Below are positions 8,004-17,554 of a DNA stretch of 64,000 bases, in pieces; position 1 is the stretch's first letter; the number at the start of each line of letters is the position of its first letter. A program made the translations under genes and the position numbers. Source of the stretch: Streptomyces sp. P3 (GTDB lineage: Bacteria; Actinomycetota; Actinomycetes; Streptomycetales; Streptomycetaceae); contig NZ_CP028369.1 in the NCBI RefSeq assembly GCF_003032475.1, positions 744,001 to 808,000 of the forward strand. The letters run 5' to 3'. The notes below the pieces were generated by a model that was given only the letters and a program-made list of their open reading frames with translations, had not been told where the DNA came from and ran no database searches.

Positions 8004-9133
8004 TTCTCACCTGCCGTTTCGTTGTTGACGTACGGGGGCGTGGACCGGTCGTCCCAGCTGTCGACCATGTAACGGCCGGACTCGTGGTGGAACCAGTAGA
8101 CGGAACTGAACCAGTGCCGCATATTGCCGAGGCAGGCCCGCACGGCGGCACCGAGTCGCATTCCGCGCACCGTCCCGTCGGTGAGTCGTTCGGCGAGCCT
8201 CAGGACGTCTTTCTCAACGGCGAGGAACTCGGATACGCATTCTTCGACTCGTTGCCTTATTTCCTCGACGGCCTCTTCGAGAGTCATCCCCTTGTGCGTG
8301 ACGAGACTGATTCCGAGATTGTGCACCTCGTCGCCCGCCAATTCCTTCGGCAGTGAGCAGAGGTCGTTGTACAGGGCGGCGAAATCCTGACTCAGCAGAG
8401 CCGCGCGCCGATAGGACGGATGTTTCCGCACCGAGTCCGGGAGTTCGCATCCCGCGCTCGGCTCCAACAGGTCGGTCCAGATCCAGTGCGCGAAGGTGAG
8501 CCGACGCAGGGCGAGGTATTCCTCGACACCTGGAATGCGTCCGTCGACGCGGTTGTGGAATTCCCGGTCGTAAGCTTCGATCACGGTGTGGAAGTGCCGG
8601 GCGAACCGGGCGTTCCAGGTGCCGGGAAGGAAGGAGTACAGCCTGCCGACGCTGTCCGCGAGCCCGGCGACCAGCGGATCCCGGTGGGTCAGATGCTCCG
8701 CCGGGGAGTCCAGGGCCGCATGCAAGCGGAACCGGAGCTGCCGCCAGAAGGACACCCGGCCGTGCACGACGTCACGGTCGTGCCGGTCGTCCCAGACGAA
8801 GAACCAGGCGCTGTAGTCGGCTATGGCTTGCATGACCTCGTCGGGTGCGCCGAGGTAGTAGCCCGCCATCAAGTCCGTGTAGCAAAGACCGTCGGCATAT
8901 TCTGCTACCTTCTCCGCCGGCATCAACCGCTTTTCCAGCAGCCAGGAGCGGGTGTTCTCCTGCAACCAGGGCCAATATGGGTGCAGTTGCCGGGGAAACG
9001 CCGCCTCGATGACCGGAAGAGAGAGCGAGGGAGGGACCGCGGGCACGGTCACCGTCGCCATGGTGCTGTATGTGGTGCTGTATGTGGTGCTGTATGTGGT
9101 GCTGTATGTGGTGCTGTATGGGAAAGCTGGCAC
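8000..9133 (-). CDS. eizA: epi-Isozizaene synthase (class I sesquiterpene cyclase)
   Basis: Cyclises farnesyl diphosphate to epi-isozizaene, the albaflavenone precursor. Metal-binding motifs are DDRHD at 115-119 and NDLCSLPKE (N256, S260, E264); the C-terminal WDDRSTPPY segment is also typical. All motifs sit 16 residues later than I recall for the S. coelicolor enzyme, and the extra length is the (STTY)n stretch at the N-terminus encoded by a 12-bp repeat. GTG 9133 gives MPAFPYSTT, which aligns with the known start; TTG 9139 and ATG 9061 are alternatives, the latter lacking a Shine-Dalgarno. 377 residues. Confidence 0.94.
   Translation of the reverse strand: MPAFPYSTTYSTTYSTTYSTTYSTMATVTVPAVPPSLSLPVIEAAFPRQLHPYWPWLQENTRSWLLEKRLMPAEKVAEYADGLCYTDLMAGYYLGAPDEVMQAIADYSAWFFVWDDRHDRDVVHGRVSFWRQLRFRLHAALDSPAEHLTHRDPLVAGLADSVGRLYSFLPGTWNARFARHFHTVIEAYDREFHNRVDGRIPGVEEYLALRRLTFAHWIWTDLLEPSAGCELPDSVRKHPSYRRAALLSQDFAALYNDLCSLPKELAGDEVHNLGISLVTHKGMTLEEAVEEIRQRVEECVSEFLAVEKDVLRLAERLTDGTVRGMRLGAAVRACLGNMRHWFSSVYWFHHESGRYMVDSWDDRSTPPYVNNETAGEK
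9062..9119. repeat. 12-bp tandem repeat at the 5' end of eizA
   Basis: Four complete copies of GGTGCTGTATGT plus 10 bases of a fifth. The unit length is a multiple of three, so copy-number change keeps frame and adds or removes four residues (Ser-Thr-Thr-Tyr). Confidence 0.95.
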
Positions 9134-9233
9134 GAACAACCCCTCTCAGCCGCCAGTGGGCACACACCCCTCCCGCCGTGCCGGGCGTGCGCCGTTGCAT
9201 ATCCCCGCTCATCCCATTCAGCACTACAACTGA

Positions 9234-9248
9234 CCGTTCTGGGAACGG
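9234..9248. promoter_or_regulatory. Short palindrome upstream of eizA (possible operator)
   Basis: CCGTTC-TGG-GAACGG is a perfect 6-bp inverted repeat about 100 bp upstream of the eizA start. It is the only clear dyad between eizA and the def terminator. Role is inferred only from position. Confidence 0.3.
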
Positions 9249-9363
9249 ATTTGCTTCATTCACTACCCCCACGTGCTGAGAATCCGCCCCCACGCGACTG
9301 GTTACGGGCTCGCAGATGTGCAGTAGATGTGCGTAAGCGACCGAACATCCGTCGGACACACGA

Positions 9364-9400
9364 ACGACGCCTGTCCGGAAGAAGTCCGGACAGGCGTCGT
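9364..9400 (-). terminator. Terminator of def
   Basis: Perfect 16-bp stem (9364-9379 with 9385-9400) and a 5-nt loop, 15 bases past the def stop codon on the minus strand. Confidence 0.85.
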
Positions 9401-9415
9401 GTGCGCGGATGGGGC

Positions 9416-10066
9416 TCAACCGTTGGCGACCACGGGGTAACGGGGCTCGTTCTCGGCCATCTGCCGCAGCGCGTCCTTGCGTTCACGCTTGGAGAGACGG
9501 TCGATGTAGAGGTACCCGTAGAGGTGATCGGTCTCGTGCTGCAAACACCGTGCGAAGTACCCGGTGCCACGCACCCTGATCGGGTTGCCCCGCTCGTCCT
9601 GCCCCGTCACCTCGGCGTAGTCCGGACGGGCCAGCGGCGCGTAGGCGGTCGGCACCGACAGACAGCCCTCGTTGCTGTCGTCCAGCCGGCGCCGGTCCGC
9701 GGGCAGCTCGACGAGCTTCGGGTTGCAGACGACGCCGACGTGCCGCGCGCCCTCGTCGTCGGGGCAGTCGTAGACGAAGACCTTCAGGTCCACGCCGATC
9801 TGGTTGGCGGCCAGGCCCACGCCCTCCGCCGTGCGCTGCGAGGCGAACATGTCGGCCACCAGCTTCAGCAGCCCGTCGTCGAACTCGGTGACGTCCTTGC
9901 ACTCCTTGTGGAGCACCGGGTTGCCGACGACCGTGATCGGCCGCGAGGCGCCGCGCTCACGGTGGGCCCGCTCGCGCTCCTCCGTGTCCTCGGTGTCGAT
10001 GACGAAGCCCTCGTCGTCCACGGGGAGCACGCCCCCGTGCTGCTGATCGGTGTCCTGCTGCGCCAT
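9416..10066 (-). CDS. def: Peptide deformylase
   Basis: Removes the N-formyl group from nascent proteins in the cytoplasm. All three family motifs are present: [10 protein letters not shown] (motif 1), EGCLSVP with the metal-ligand Cys (motif 2) and QHETDHL with the HExxH metal site (motif 3). ATG 10066 gives 216 residues starting MAQQDTDQQ; the N-terminal ~45 residues are an acidic extension beyond the usual core. AGGAAGG lies 12 bases upstream. Followed by a strong terminator. Confidence 0.95.
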   Translation of the reverse strand: MAQQDTDQQHGGVLPVDDEGFVIDTEDTEERERAHRERGASRPITVVGNPVLHKECKDVTEFDDGLLKLVADMFASQRTAEGVGLAANQIGVDLKVFVYDCPDDEGARHVGVVCNPKLVELPADRRRLDDSNEGCLSVPTAYAPLARPDYAEVTGQDERGNPIRVRGTGYFARCLQHETDHLYGYLYIDRLSKRERKDALRQMAENEPRYPVVANG

Positions 10067-10157
10067 GACCGACGTATGCCTTCCTGACTGTGTCCTCCGA
10101 GGGCTGCCCTCGGACCCCCGCCCGGGGGTTTGTCGCTGATACAGGGTACGGGGACGG

Positions 10158-11138
10158 CTAACAGACCTCTTCCAGGTCCCGCCAGTCACGGGTGTCCGGG
10201 CTGTCGGCGACCCACCCGTCCAGCAGCCCGCGCACCAGCGAGGCGGGCGCGGCCACCCCGCACTCCCGTTCCGGCGCCCACAGCTGCCCGTCGGTCACGT
10301 GCCCCAGCGGGCCCGGGTGCCCCGGCTCACTGTGGTCGTGCGGGTCGAGGTGCTCGCCGTCCCCCTCGTCGGAGGGCATCCGGGACTCCGAGCACATCCG
10401 GCACAGCAGCCGTACCGAGGACGACCAGTCCTCCGCCGCGAAGCCCGCGTCGGCGGCCAGCTGCTCCAGGGCGTCCCGGTCCGCCTCGGAGGCCGCCTCC
10501 AGCAGGACCACCCAGGTCGGCACCGGGGACGGGGCCCACAGCTCGATCTCGTCGAAGACGGGATAGGAGTGGCCCGCGGAGGTGGTCCGCTCACCGTGCG
10601 GCACCCCGTCGTGCAGCACGACCTCGCCCCAGCGGCGCCCGGAGGACGGCAGCGGGATCGACAGCACCTCCATACGGGCGGGATCCAGCCGCCGGCCCCA
10701 CACCACCTCGGCCTCGCCCTCGGGCGACAGCCGTACCGCCGCGCTGCCCAGCTCCATGCCGACGGGCTCGCCCGCGCCCGTGGCCTCGCCCGGCACGTGC
10801 AGCCCGTACGCCTGCCAGGCGCGGCGGGCCAGCGGCCAGTCCTGCAGGGCGGTGGCGGCGATGCCGACGTTCCACCAGTCGGGGGCCCCGGCCTCCCGGT
10901 CGAGCAGCGCCACCGCGCGCAGCCCGGCCGTGCGGGCCTGCTCCCAGTCGTGCCGGAACTTGTGCAGCAGGGCGAGGTTGAACCAGGACTCGGAAAGCCA
11001 GGGTTCCAGGTCGGCGGCGCGCGTCAGGAGCGCGCCCGCGTCCTCGTACCGCCCGTCGCCGATCAGCGTGAACGCGCGGTCGGTGGCCTGCCGCCAGGAG
11101 GCGGAGGGCCGGTGCCGTCCCTTGCCGAAGATCCTCAC
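10158..11138 (-). CDS. TPR-containing protein of unknown function
   Basis: 326 residues from GTG 11138 ([15 protein letters not shown]), preceded by GGCGGGAA; an in-frame ATG at 11240 would add 34 residues of low plausibility. Residues 15-130 hold three helical tetratricopeptide-like repeats (e.g. [38 protein letters not shown]). The rest is a beta-rich domain with a conserved-looking C-x2-C ([10 protein letters not shown]) that could bind metal. Same-strand neighbours are an HD protein upstream and def downstream; a small GC-rich hairpin with AAAC (about 10115-10130) lies between this gene and def. Probably a cytoplasmic scaffold; no enzymatic motif seen. Confidence 0.8.
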   Translation of the reverse strand: MRIFGKGRHRPSASWRQATDRAFTLIGDGRYEDAGALLTRAADLEPWLSESWFNLALLHKFRHDWEQARTAGLRAVALLDREAGAPDWWNVGIAATALQDWPLARRAWQAYGLHVPGEATGAGEPVGMELGSAAVRLSPEGEAEVVWGRRLDPARMEVLSIPLPSSGRRWGEVVLHDGVPHGERTTSAGHSYPVFDEIELWAPSPVPTWVVLLEAASEADRDALEQLAADAGFAAEDWSSSVRLLCRMCSESRMPSDEGDGEHLDPHDHSEPGHPGPLGHVTDGQLWAPERECGVAAPASLVRGLLDGWVADSPDTRDWRDLEEVC

Positions 11139-11243
11139 GATTCCCGCCTGCCGGTTCCGTTCTGTGGGCTGGCCAGTGCCCCCGGACACTCTCTCCCTCG
11201 CATCCAACCACGTGTGGCCGGAAGGCCGCTCATTACCCATGGG

Positions 11244-12509
11244 TTACCCACCCACGGGCAGGGTCAGACCCGTCCTCGAAAGCACCCTGGCCAGCGCCTC
11301 CACCACCTCGGGCGCGTACTCCCGGCCGGTGCCGAGGCGCAGCTCCTCCAGGGCGGTGAGAGGTCCGTCGGGACCGCTGCCCCGCACCCTCTCCTCGTAT
11401 GCGTTCACCGCCCGGACGATGCGGGCGGCCACCGGTTGCTCCGGGTAGGGGTCGGCCTGCCGCTCGACGACCGTCGCCACCTGGGCGCTCACACCGGTCT
11501 GGCGGACGACGGCTCCGCCGAGCAGCGCGATCCGCCGCTGCTCGGCCGCCGGCAGTCCGGCCGTGGCCCCCGCCGGAACCGGGTCGACGAGGCTGAGCTG
11601 CCCGATGTCGTGCATCAGCGCCGCGTACTCCAGGACGGTCAGCTCGGGCTCCGGCAGCCGCAGGTCCCGGCCCACCGCCTGGCTGAGATCGGCGACCCGG
11701 CGGGCGTGCCCGGGCGGGGTGTACCCGGCGATCTCGGTGGCCCGGGCGAGACAGGCGATGGTCTGCCGATAGGTGCCGCGGACGGCCGCGTAGCGGCGCA
11801 GGGACAGCTGGGTGAGCAGCAGCGGCACCGAGAACACCGGGAGCGCCCACAACCCGACGACGGCCACCGCGAGCGCCATCACCGCACCGGTCGCGCAGAC
11901 CGCCGACCAGATCCCGGGCACCGCCCGCAGCTCGTCATGCAGCAGCGGGGCGAACGGCCATCCGGTGCGGGAGCAGGCGATGGCGGCCGCGACCACCGCG
12001 TCGCACAGGACGGTCAGGACCAGCAGCGCGAGCAGCATCAGCGCGTACGCGGGGCCGCTCCAGCCGTCGAAGGCCCCGCGGTTGTACAGGGGCTGGAAAC
12101 AGACGGCGGCGAACCCGACGGCCAGCACGCGCCGGACCAGGTGGTCGAGGACGGACCCCTGCCCGCGGGCCAGCTGGGGCACGCTGCCCAGCAGGGAGGC
12201 GGCCGCGACCACCGCCACGACCTGCGCCACCCCGTGGTGCGTGGGATGCCCGGCGTGCTCCCCGAGCAGCGCGTACGAAAGGGACCCGGCGGCGCCGAGC
12301 GGCGCGGTCTCGCGCAGACCGGGCCCGCTCACCGGGCCGGGGCGGAGCCGGGAGCGCGCAAGAGCAGGCTCGCCGAGGGCCACGAGGATCCCGAAGGCGA
12401 GCGCGACGGGGCGCTCCCGCAGGCCCGCCAGGAACGTGACGAGGAGGGCGCCGGTGGCCAGCAGTGCGGCGGCCGCGTAGAGGGCGGCCAGGGCGCGGCG
12501 GGAGGTCAC
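11244..12509 (-). CDS. Membrane-bound HD-domain protein, degenerate
   Basis: 421 residues from GTG 12509, which overlaps the TGA of the upstream HD-GYP gene by 4 bases (GTGA), so I start here and not at the far-upstream ATG. About six or seven hydrophobic segments fill residues 1-250. A C-terminal HD fold follows with LMHDIGQLSL, retaining H-D, but the HHER and GYP motifs of true HD-GYP phosphodiesterases are missing (VVERQADPYPEQ instead). It may be a non-catalytic or altered-specificity partner of the neighbouring protein. Confidence 0.85.
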   Translation of the reverse strand: MTSRRALAALYAAAALLATGALLVTFLAGLRERPVALAFGILVALGEPALARSRLRPGPVSGPGLRETAPLGAAGSLSYALLGEHAGHPTHHGVAQVVAVVAAASLLGSVPQLARGQGSVLDHLVRRVLAVGFAAVCFQPLYNRGAFDGWSGPAYALMLLALLVLTVLCDAVVAAAIACSRTGWPFAPLLHDELRAVPGIWSAVCATGAVMALAVAVVGLWALPVFSVPLLLTQLSLRRYAAVRGTYRQTIACLARATEIAGYTPPGHARRVADLSQAVGRDLRLPEPELTVLEYAALMHDIGQLSLVDPVPAGATAGLPAAEQRRIALLGGAVVRQTGVSAQVATVVERQADPYPEQPVAARIVRAVNAYEERVRGSGPDGPLTALEELRLGTGREYAPEVVEALARVLSRTGLTLPVGG

Positions 12510-13819
12510 CGACGCGCCCTCGAGCGGTCGTCGGGAGTCGGGGCGGGGGCGGGCACACCGGGCCGGGTCTCCTCGGCGGTCACCACCGGGTGCCAGCCGT
12601 CCCGGCCGACGACCCGGGTCAGCGCGTTGACCATCCGGGGGTCGAAGTGCGAGCCCGCACACCGCCGCAGCTCCTCGAGGGCCGCCTCCACGGGCCTGGC
12701 CCGGCTGTAGGAGCGGGTGGAGGTCATCGCGTCGAAGGCGTCCGCCACGGCGACCACCCGCGCGGGCTCCGGGATCTGACCGCCCGCCAGTCCGTAGGGA
12801 TAGCCGCTGCCGTCGATGCGCTCGTGGTGGTGGAGGATCGCCGAACGCGCCTCGCCGAGGAAGGAGATGCCCCGGGTGATCTCATGCCCGTACTCGGGGT
12901 GCAGCTCGATCACCCGGCGCTCTTCGGGCGTCAGCGGCCCGTCCTTGCGCAACAGCCGGGTGGGCACGCCCAGTTTGCCGACGTCGTGCAGGATGCCGGC
13001 GAACCGGAGCACCTCGATGCGGTGCTCGTCCATGCCGAGTTCGCGCCCGATCATCATGGAGGCCTGGCCGACGCGTTCGCTGTGGCCGCGCGTGTAGCCG
13101 TCCTTGAGGTCGACGGCCTGCACCAGGGCGCGGATGGTCGCCTGGTGGGCGGCGCGTTCACGGTGGTACTGGGCGAACACCCACCAGGACACCGCCACCG
13201 GGAAGAGCACCAGCAGCGCCGCGACCGGGCCGTACCTGCTGCTCCACAGCACGGCCGTCATCAGTCCGGCGAGGCCGTGCACGGCGACCGGGGCGAGGGA
13301 GCGCAGGAACAGCCCCTGGCAGACCGCCCGCAGCGGGAGCCCCTCGGCGAGCGCCAGCATCCCGCCGTCCAGGAGAGCGAGCGCGGCGCAGAACACCAGC
13401 ACCGCCGCGCCCGCCGGCAGGAGCGCGGGCGGCAGGTCGGAGCCGGCCACGGCCTCGCGCCCGCCGAGCGTCCCGTGCGTCCGCGCCGCCAGCCACACGG
13501 CGAGCGACGACTCGGCGGCCCGCCAGACGCGGCGCAGCAGGAAGGGGCGCTGCTCGACGTGTGAGAACAGCGCGCCGGGCAGCGCGACGAGGGCGGCCGC
13601 GGACGGCGCCAGCAGGAAGGCCCCGGCGAGCAGTACGGGATGGAGCGTGGCGGCGAATCTGCGCCGGGCGACCTGCTCGCCCGCCGCGTACACCGCGGCC
13701 AGCAGGGCGACGGCCCACCAGGGCGTCCGCGGGCCGGGGAGGGAGAGGAGCGTGCACAGGAGCGCGCCGAGGGCGACACAGGCGACGTAACCGCGTGCCC
13801 GCGCCGGAATTCCCTCCAT
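12506..13819 (-). CDS. Membrane-bound HD-GYP domain protein (putative phosphodiesterase)
   Basis: 437 residues from ATG 13819 (GGGGAG 6 bases upstream). Around six or seven transmembrane helices occupy residues 1-210, followed by an HD-GYP domain with VDLKDGYTRGHSERV, GILHDVGKLGVP and the signature HHHERIDGSGYPYGL. HD-GYP proteins hydrolyse cyclic dinucleotides such as c-di-GMP; activity here is a family inference. Coupled by a 4-base overlap to a second membrane HD protein, suggesting a heteromeric membrane complex. The extracellular sensor portion is minimal. Confidence 0.88.
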   Translation of the reverse strand: MEGIPARARGYVACVALGALLCTLLSLPGPRTPWWAVALLAAVYAAGEQVARRRFAATLHPVLLAGAFLLAPSAAALVALPGALFSHVEQRPFLLRRVWRAAESSLAVWLAARTHGTLGGREAVAGSDLPPALLPAGAAVLVFCAALALLDGGMLALAEGLPLRAVCQGLFLRSLAPVAVHGLAGLMTAVLWSSRYGPVAALLVLFPVAVSWWVFAQYHRERAAHQATIRALVQAVDLKDGYTRGHSERVGQASMMIGRELGMDEHRIEVLRFAGILHDVGKLGVPTRLLRKDGPLTPEERRVIELHPEYGHEITRGISFLGEARSAILHHHERIDGSGYPYGLAGGQIPEPARVVAVADAFDAMTSTRSYSRARPVEAALEELRRCAGSHFDPRMVNALTRVVGRDGWHPVVTAEETRPGVPAPAPTPDDRSRARR

Positions 13820-13977
13820 GGCCACTCCCCCAGCCGTGCCTGTCCGGGCTCAGGAGCCTAGGACGGCCGGGGGTGGTTCCACGGGCGTATCACCCGCGGA
13901 TTAGCACATTCGGGTGACGGCGGCGCTCTCCGGGCCCGATGTCCAACGACGGTGGGCGAGCACTCGGGCCTGGCGCG

Positions 13978-14289
13978 TCAGGACTCCTGGGGAGTCGCCG
14001 ACGTGGTGGCCACGTCATGCTCGGGGACGGCCTGGCCGGAGCGGATCAGGTCGATCCGGCCCATGACCTTGGCGCGCAGGTCGGTCGGCACGTCGTCGTG
14101 TCCGCAGCACCGCTTGACCAGCTTCTTCACGGCCTCTTCCAGCCCGTACTTCTCGAGGCAGGGCGAGCACTCCTCGAAGTGGTGCTGGAACTTGTCCCGG
14201 TCGAGAGGAGGCATCTCGCTGTCGAGATACTCGTACAGGTGGTCGAGGACCTCACTGCAGTCCGTCTCGTGCGGATCTCCGCAGCTCAT
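13978..14289 (-). CDS. rsrA: Zinc anti-sigma factor RsrA
   Basis: 103 residues, ZAS family. Holds SigR inactive when reduced and releases it on disulfide stress. All key residues are visible: C3, H7, C11, H37, C41 and C44 in the H-x3-C-x2-C zinc motif; in S. coelicolor C3/H37/C41/C44 hold zinc and C11-C44 form the trigger disulfide. A C-terminal C61-C62 pair is also present. Its ATG overlaps the sigR stop by 4 bases, giving near-stoichiometric synthesis. Confidence 0.96.
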
Positions 14290-14981
14290 GAGCCCGAACC
14301 TTTCACTTCGTTCGACTCTCCGGCGCCGGCCGGGACCAGTCCGCGCTCGCGGGCGTAGTCCTCGAGCATGCCGCGCAGTTGACGGCGGCCCCGGTGCAGC
14401 CGGGACATCACCGTGCCGATGGGTGTCCCCATGATGTCCGCGATCTCCTTGTACGCAAAGCCTTCTACGTCCGCGAGATACACGGCGATCCGGAACTCCT
14501 CCGGAATGGCCTGAAGCGCTGCCTTCACGTCCGAGTCGGGCAGGTGGTCCAGCGCCTGCGACTCGGCTGAGCGCAGACCCGTGGACATGTGCGACTCGGC
14601 GCGCGCCAGCTGCCAGTCCTCGATCTCCTCGGCCGCGCTGCGCTGGGGTTCGCGCTGCTTCTTGCGGTACGAGTTGATGAAGGTGTTGGTGAGGATCCGG
14701 TAGAGCCAGGCCTTGAGGTTGGTGCCCTCCCGGAACTGGTGGAAGGACGCGTACGCCTTGGCGTAGGTCTCCTGCACCAGGTCCTCGGCGTCCGCCGGGT
14801 TGCGCGTCATGCGCAGGGCCGCCGAGTACATCTGGTCGAGGAACTCGAGCGCGTCCCGCTCGAAGCGCGCACTGCGCTCCGCGGTGGACTCCACACCCGT
14901 CTCCCCGCTCACACCCTGGCCCTCGGGCAGCTCCGCCTGGCCGTTGTCGGTCCCTGCGTCGGTACCGGTGACCGGACCCAC
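14286..14981 (-). CDS. sigR: ECF sigma factor SigR (thiol-oxidative stress)
   Basis: Directs RNA polymerase to GGAAT-N18-GTT promoters of thiol-redox, protein-quality and ribosome-associated genes. Region 2 ([34 protein letters not shown]) and region 4 ([36 protein letters not shown]) are complete. GTG 14981 gives the 231-residue short form. The frame stays open upstream to ATG 15137, which is preceded by GGGAGAGGAAG and adds 52 residues; this fits the unstable sigmaR' isoform known in S. coelicolor. A sigmaR-type promoter lies just upstream. Confidence 0.95.
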
Positions 14982-15197
14982 CTCCTCAAGATCGCGGGCA
15001 GAATCGAAACCGATCCCACTCGAATCGGAGGATAGACGACTACCCGTGCCTGCCGCCGCTCGAACAGGAGCGATCTTGGCCGCGTGCAGCACCGTCCAGT
15101 CGAGGTCGGTACGGCTCGGGCAGATGGTCGAACCCATGCGGAGGACTTCCTCTCCCACTGACGTCGGTGCCGGATGTTCAGCACTTCTGTCCGCCTC

Positions 15198-15223
15198 AAC
15201 AGCGAGGCCGCCCTCCGCATTCC
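15198..15223 (-). promoter_or_regulatory. sigmaR-dependent autoregulatory promoter of sigR (p2)
   Basis: On the minus strand GGAAT (15223-15219), exactly 18 bases, then GTT (15200-15198). This matches the sigmaR consensus and would start transcripts near 15190, upstream of the long-isoform start at 15137. Confidence 0.85.
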
Positions 15224-15285
15224 CCGCACGCCGCCCGCAGCACGCGGCGACCGGCACGCAGCGCTCGGCATGCGGCACTCGGCAC

Positions 15286-15915
15286 TCAGCCGAGCGAGCC
15301 GATCCACCGCACGACCGATTCGGTGACGGTCTCCAGCGCCTGCTCCCCGGTCGCGGGGGCCCGTTTCGGCACGGCGAAACCGTGATCGCCGTACGGCACC
15401 TCGACGAGCTCGTACGGGCCCGCGGGGAACTCCTCCGGCCTGCCGAACGGATCGTTGCCGCCCTGGACGACGAGGGTGGGCGCCCCCGCGCCGAGCAGTT
15501 CCCCGGCGCGGGACTTCTCCGGCTTCCCGGGCGGGTGCAGCGGAAACCCGAGCGCGAGCACCGCGTGGGCGCCGAGTTCGGCGGCGGTGCGGCAGGCCAC
15601 CCGGGCCCCCGCCGACCGGCCGCCGGAGATCACCGGCACCCCGGACGCTCCGACGGCCGGCCAGATCCCGCGCCAGCCGACGTCGAGGGTCTTCGGAGCG
15701 GTCGCGACCTTCTTGCCGGCCACCCGCCAGGGCTGTTCGACCAGGGCCACGCTCACCCCGTGGCCGGGCAGCACGGCGGCGAGCGCCTGCAGGTCGCGGG
15801 CTTCGACGCCGCCGCCCGCCCCATGGCCGACAGCGAGGACGAAGGCCGGCTTGCGGGCCCGGTGCCAGGTGATGCGGGCGGTCCCCGCGTCGGTCTCCAC
15901 AATTTCGGTGATCAC
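15286..15915 (-). CDS. Alpha/beta-hydrolase, KANL3/Tex30-like
   Basis: 209 residues, cytoplasmic. Nucleophile elbow GGRSAGAR (G-x-S-x-G), an oxyanion region at VGHGAGGG, candidate acid D in GGNDPFG and catalytic H in YGDHGF give a full Ser-Asp-His triad. Such small dienelactone-hydrolase-like proteins are common in actinobacteria and rarely have known substrates. The GTG start at 15915 is one base past the SRAP stop, so the two are almost certainly co-transcribed. Confidence 0.85.
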
Positions 15916-15916
15916 G

Positions 15917-16732
15917 TCAGAAGAGTGTGCCCTCCTCGGGCCCCTCCAGCTCCTTCAGCAGCTCCGCGCCGTTGTTGCGGACGTTGCTGACGGCCGTGGA
16001 GACCGGGTAGGCGCGCATCAGCCCCTCCGCCGGCGGCTCCAGGAGTGTGCGCAGGGCGTCGACGTCGGTCCGCGCCGGATCGAGCCAGGCGTCCCAGCGG
16101 TCGGGGGTGAGCATCAGGGGCATCCGGGGGTGGATGTCGGCGAGGGCGTACGGGCCGTCGGCGGGGGCCACGGCGAGCGGGGAGGCCTCCGCCTCGGTGG
16201 TGATCACCGAGCACGTCGCCCACCAGGCCTGCGGGTGGTCGTCGGGCAGGGTCCGGTCCCGCCAGAACTCGTAGAGCCCGGCCATCGCGAAGACCGAGCC
16301 GTCGGCCGGGAGCACGAAATAGGGCTGCTTGCGCGGCCGCTTCTTCTTCCCCTCGACCTCGAGATCCCGCTCCTGGACGCCGGTCACCCACTCGTAGTAG
16401 CCGTCGGCGGGCAGGATGCAGCGCCGGGCGGCGAAGGCACGACGGTACGACGGCTTCTCGTGCACCGTCTCCGCGCGCGCGTTGATCATCCGGGCGCCGC
16501 CCTCGGGCGTCTTCGCCCAGGACGGCACCAGCCCCCATTTCAGCCTGCGCAGCTGACGAACCGGGCGCTTGTCGTCGGCGTCCCTCACAGGACGGTCGAG
16601 AACGGCGTAGACCTCCTTGGTCGGCGCCACGTTGTAGTCGGGCTCCAGGCCCTCCTCGGGCTCCCACTTCTCGACCTCGAAGATTCCTGCGAGTTCCTCG
16701 GGCCCACGACTGGCTGCATACCGTCCGCACAT
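15917..16732 (-). CDS. SRAP-domain protein (YedK/HMCES family), abasic-site DNA-protein crosslinker
   Basis: 271 residues. Begins MCGRY: after Met removal Cys2 is the catalytic residue that forms a thiazolidine crosslink with abasic sites in single-stranded DNA. Other conserved elements: YNVAPT, WGLVPSWAK, INARAET, LPADGYYEW with the active Glu, and HPRMPLML with the active His. Start fixed by the required N-terminal MC. A lysine/arginine-rich insertion (EGKKKRPRK) sits near residue 150. In Mycobacterium a homologue also lies beside aroA and rsgA. Confidence 0.93.
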   Translation of the reverse strand: MCGRYAASRGPEELAGIFEVEKWEPEEGLEPDYNVAPTKEVYAVLDRPVRDADDKRPVRQLRRLKWGLVPSWAKTPEGGARMINARAETVHEKPSYRRAFAARRCILPADGYYEWVTGVQERDLEVEGKKKRPRKQPYFVLPADGSVFAMAGLYEFWRDRTLPDDHPQAWWATCSVITTEAEASPLAVAPADGPYALADIHPRMPLMLTPDRWDAWLDPARTDVDALRTLLEPPAEGLMRAYPVSTAVSNVRNNGAELLKELEGPEEGTLF

Positions 16733-16831
16733 ACGTGCCACACTGCCAGGCCGACCCGTCACCCGGCCACCACCACCCGGCCCGGCGCCACGCGCCGATC
16801 CGCGCTTCACGAGAGGGAGCCACCCCCGACC

Positions 16832-17554
16832 ATGGACAGCCTCGCCGCCCTCGCGCTGCCCGACCTGTGGGACCGTCTCGTCGGCACCCAGACCGACCCC
16901 GACCTGTGGGTGGTGATCGCCACCGCGGTGGCGGCGCTCGCGGTCGTCGTGCCGCACCGCCTCTGGCGGGTCTCCCGCAACGCGATCACCATCGCCCACG
17001 AGGGCGGCCACGGCCTGGTCGCGCTGCTGACCGGCCGTCAACTCACCGGGATACGGCTGCACTCCGACACCAGCGGTCTCACCCTCAGCCGGGGCAAGCC
17101 GCACGGCCTCGGCATGATCCTCACCGCTGCCGCCGGCTACCCCGCTCCCCCACTGCTCGGCCTGGGCGGCGCCGCCCTGCTGGGCGCCGGCCGCATCACT
17201 CTGCTGCTCTGGGTGGCGACGGCCCTGCTGCTGGCGATGCTGGTGATGATCCGCAACGCCTACGGCGCCCTGACGGTCGTCCTCACGGGCGGCGCCTTCC
17301 TGCTCGTGTCCTGGCTGGCGGGCCCGCAGGTGCAGGCGGCGTTCGCGTACGCGGTGGTGTGGTTCCTGCTGCTGGGCGGGGTCCGTCCGGCGTTCGAGCT
17401 GCAGGCGAAGCGGTCCGGCGGCGGGGCCGGGGACTCCGACGCGGACCAGCTCTCGCGGCTGACCCACGTACCGGCCGGCCTGTGGCTGTTCCTCTTCCAC
17501 GCGGTGAGCCTGTGCGCGCTGCTGGGCGGGGGCAGGTGGCTGCTGGGCCTGTAG
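16832..17554 (+). CDS. M50-family-like membrane zinc metalloprotease
   Basis: 240 residues, about six hydrophobic segments. The HEGGH motif (HExxH zinc site) lies at the end of the first membrane region (NAITIAHEGGHGLVALLTGR), as in M50B proteases that cleave within the membrane. ATG 16832 is preceded by GAGAGGGA. It is divergent from the SRAP gene across a ~100 bp promoter region and stands upstream of aroA, with a 160-bp gap that has a modest GC hairpin (17594-17613). Substrate unknown. Confidence 0.82.
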   Translation: MDSLAALALPDLWDRLVGTQTDPDLWVVIATAVAALAVVVPHRLWRVSRNAITIAHEGGHGLVALLTGRQLTGIRLHSDTSGLTLSRGKPHGLGMILTAAAGYPAPPLLGLGGAALLGAGRITLLLWVATALLLAMLVMIRNAYGALTVVLTGGAFLLVSWLAGPQVQAAFAYAVVWFLLLGGVRPAFELQAKRSGGGAGDSDADQLSRLTHVPAGLWLFLFHAVSLCALLGGGRWLLGL

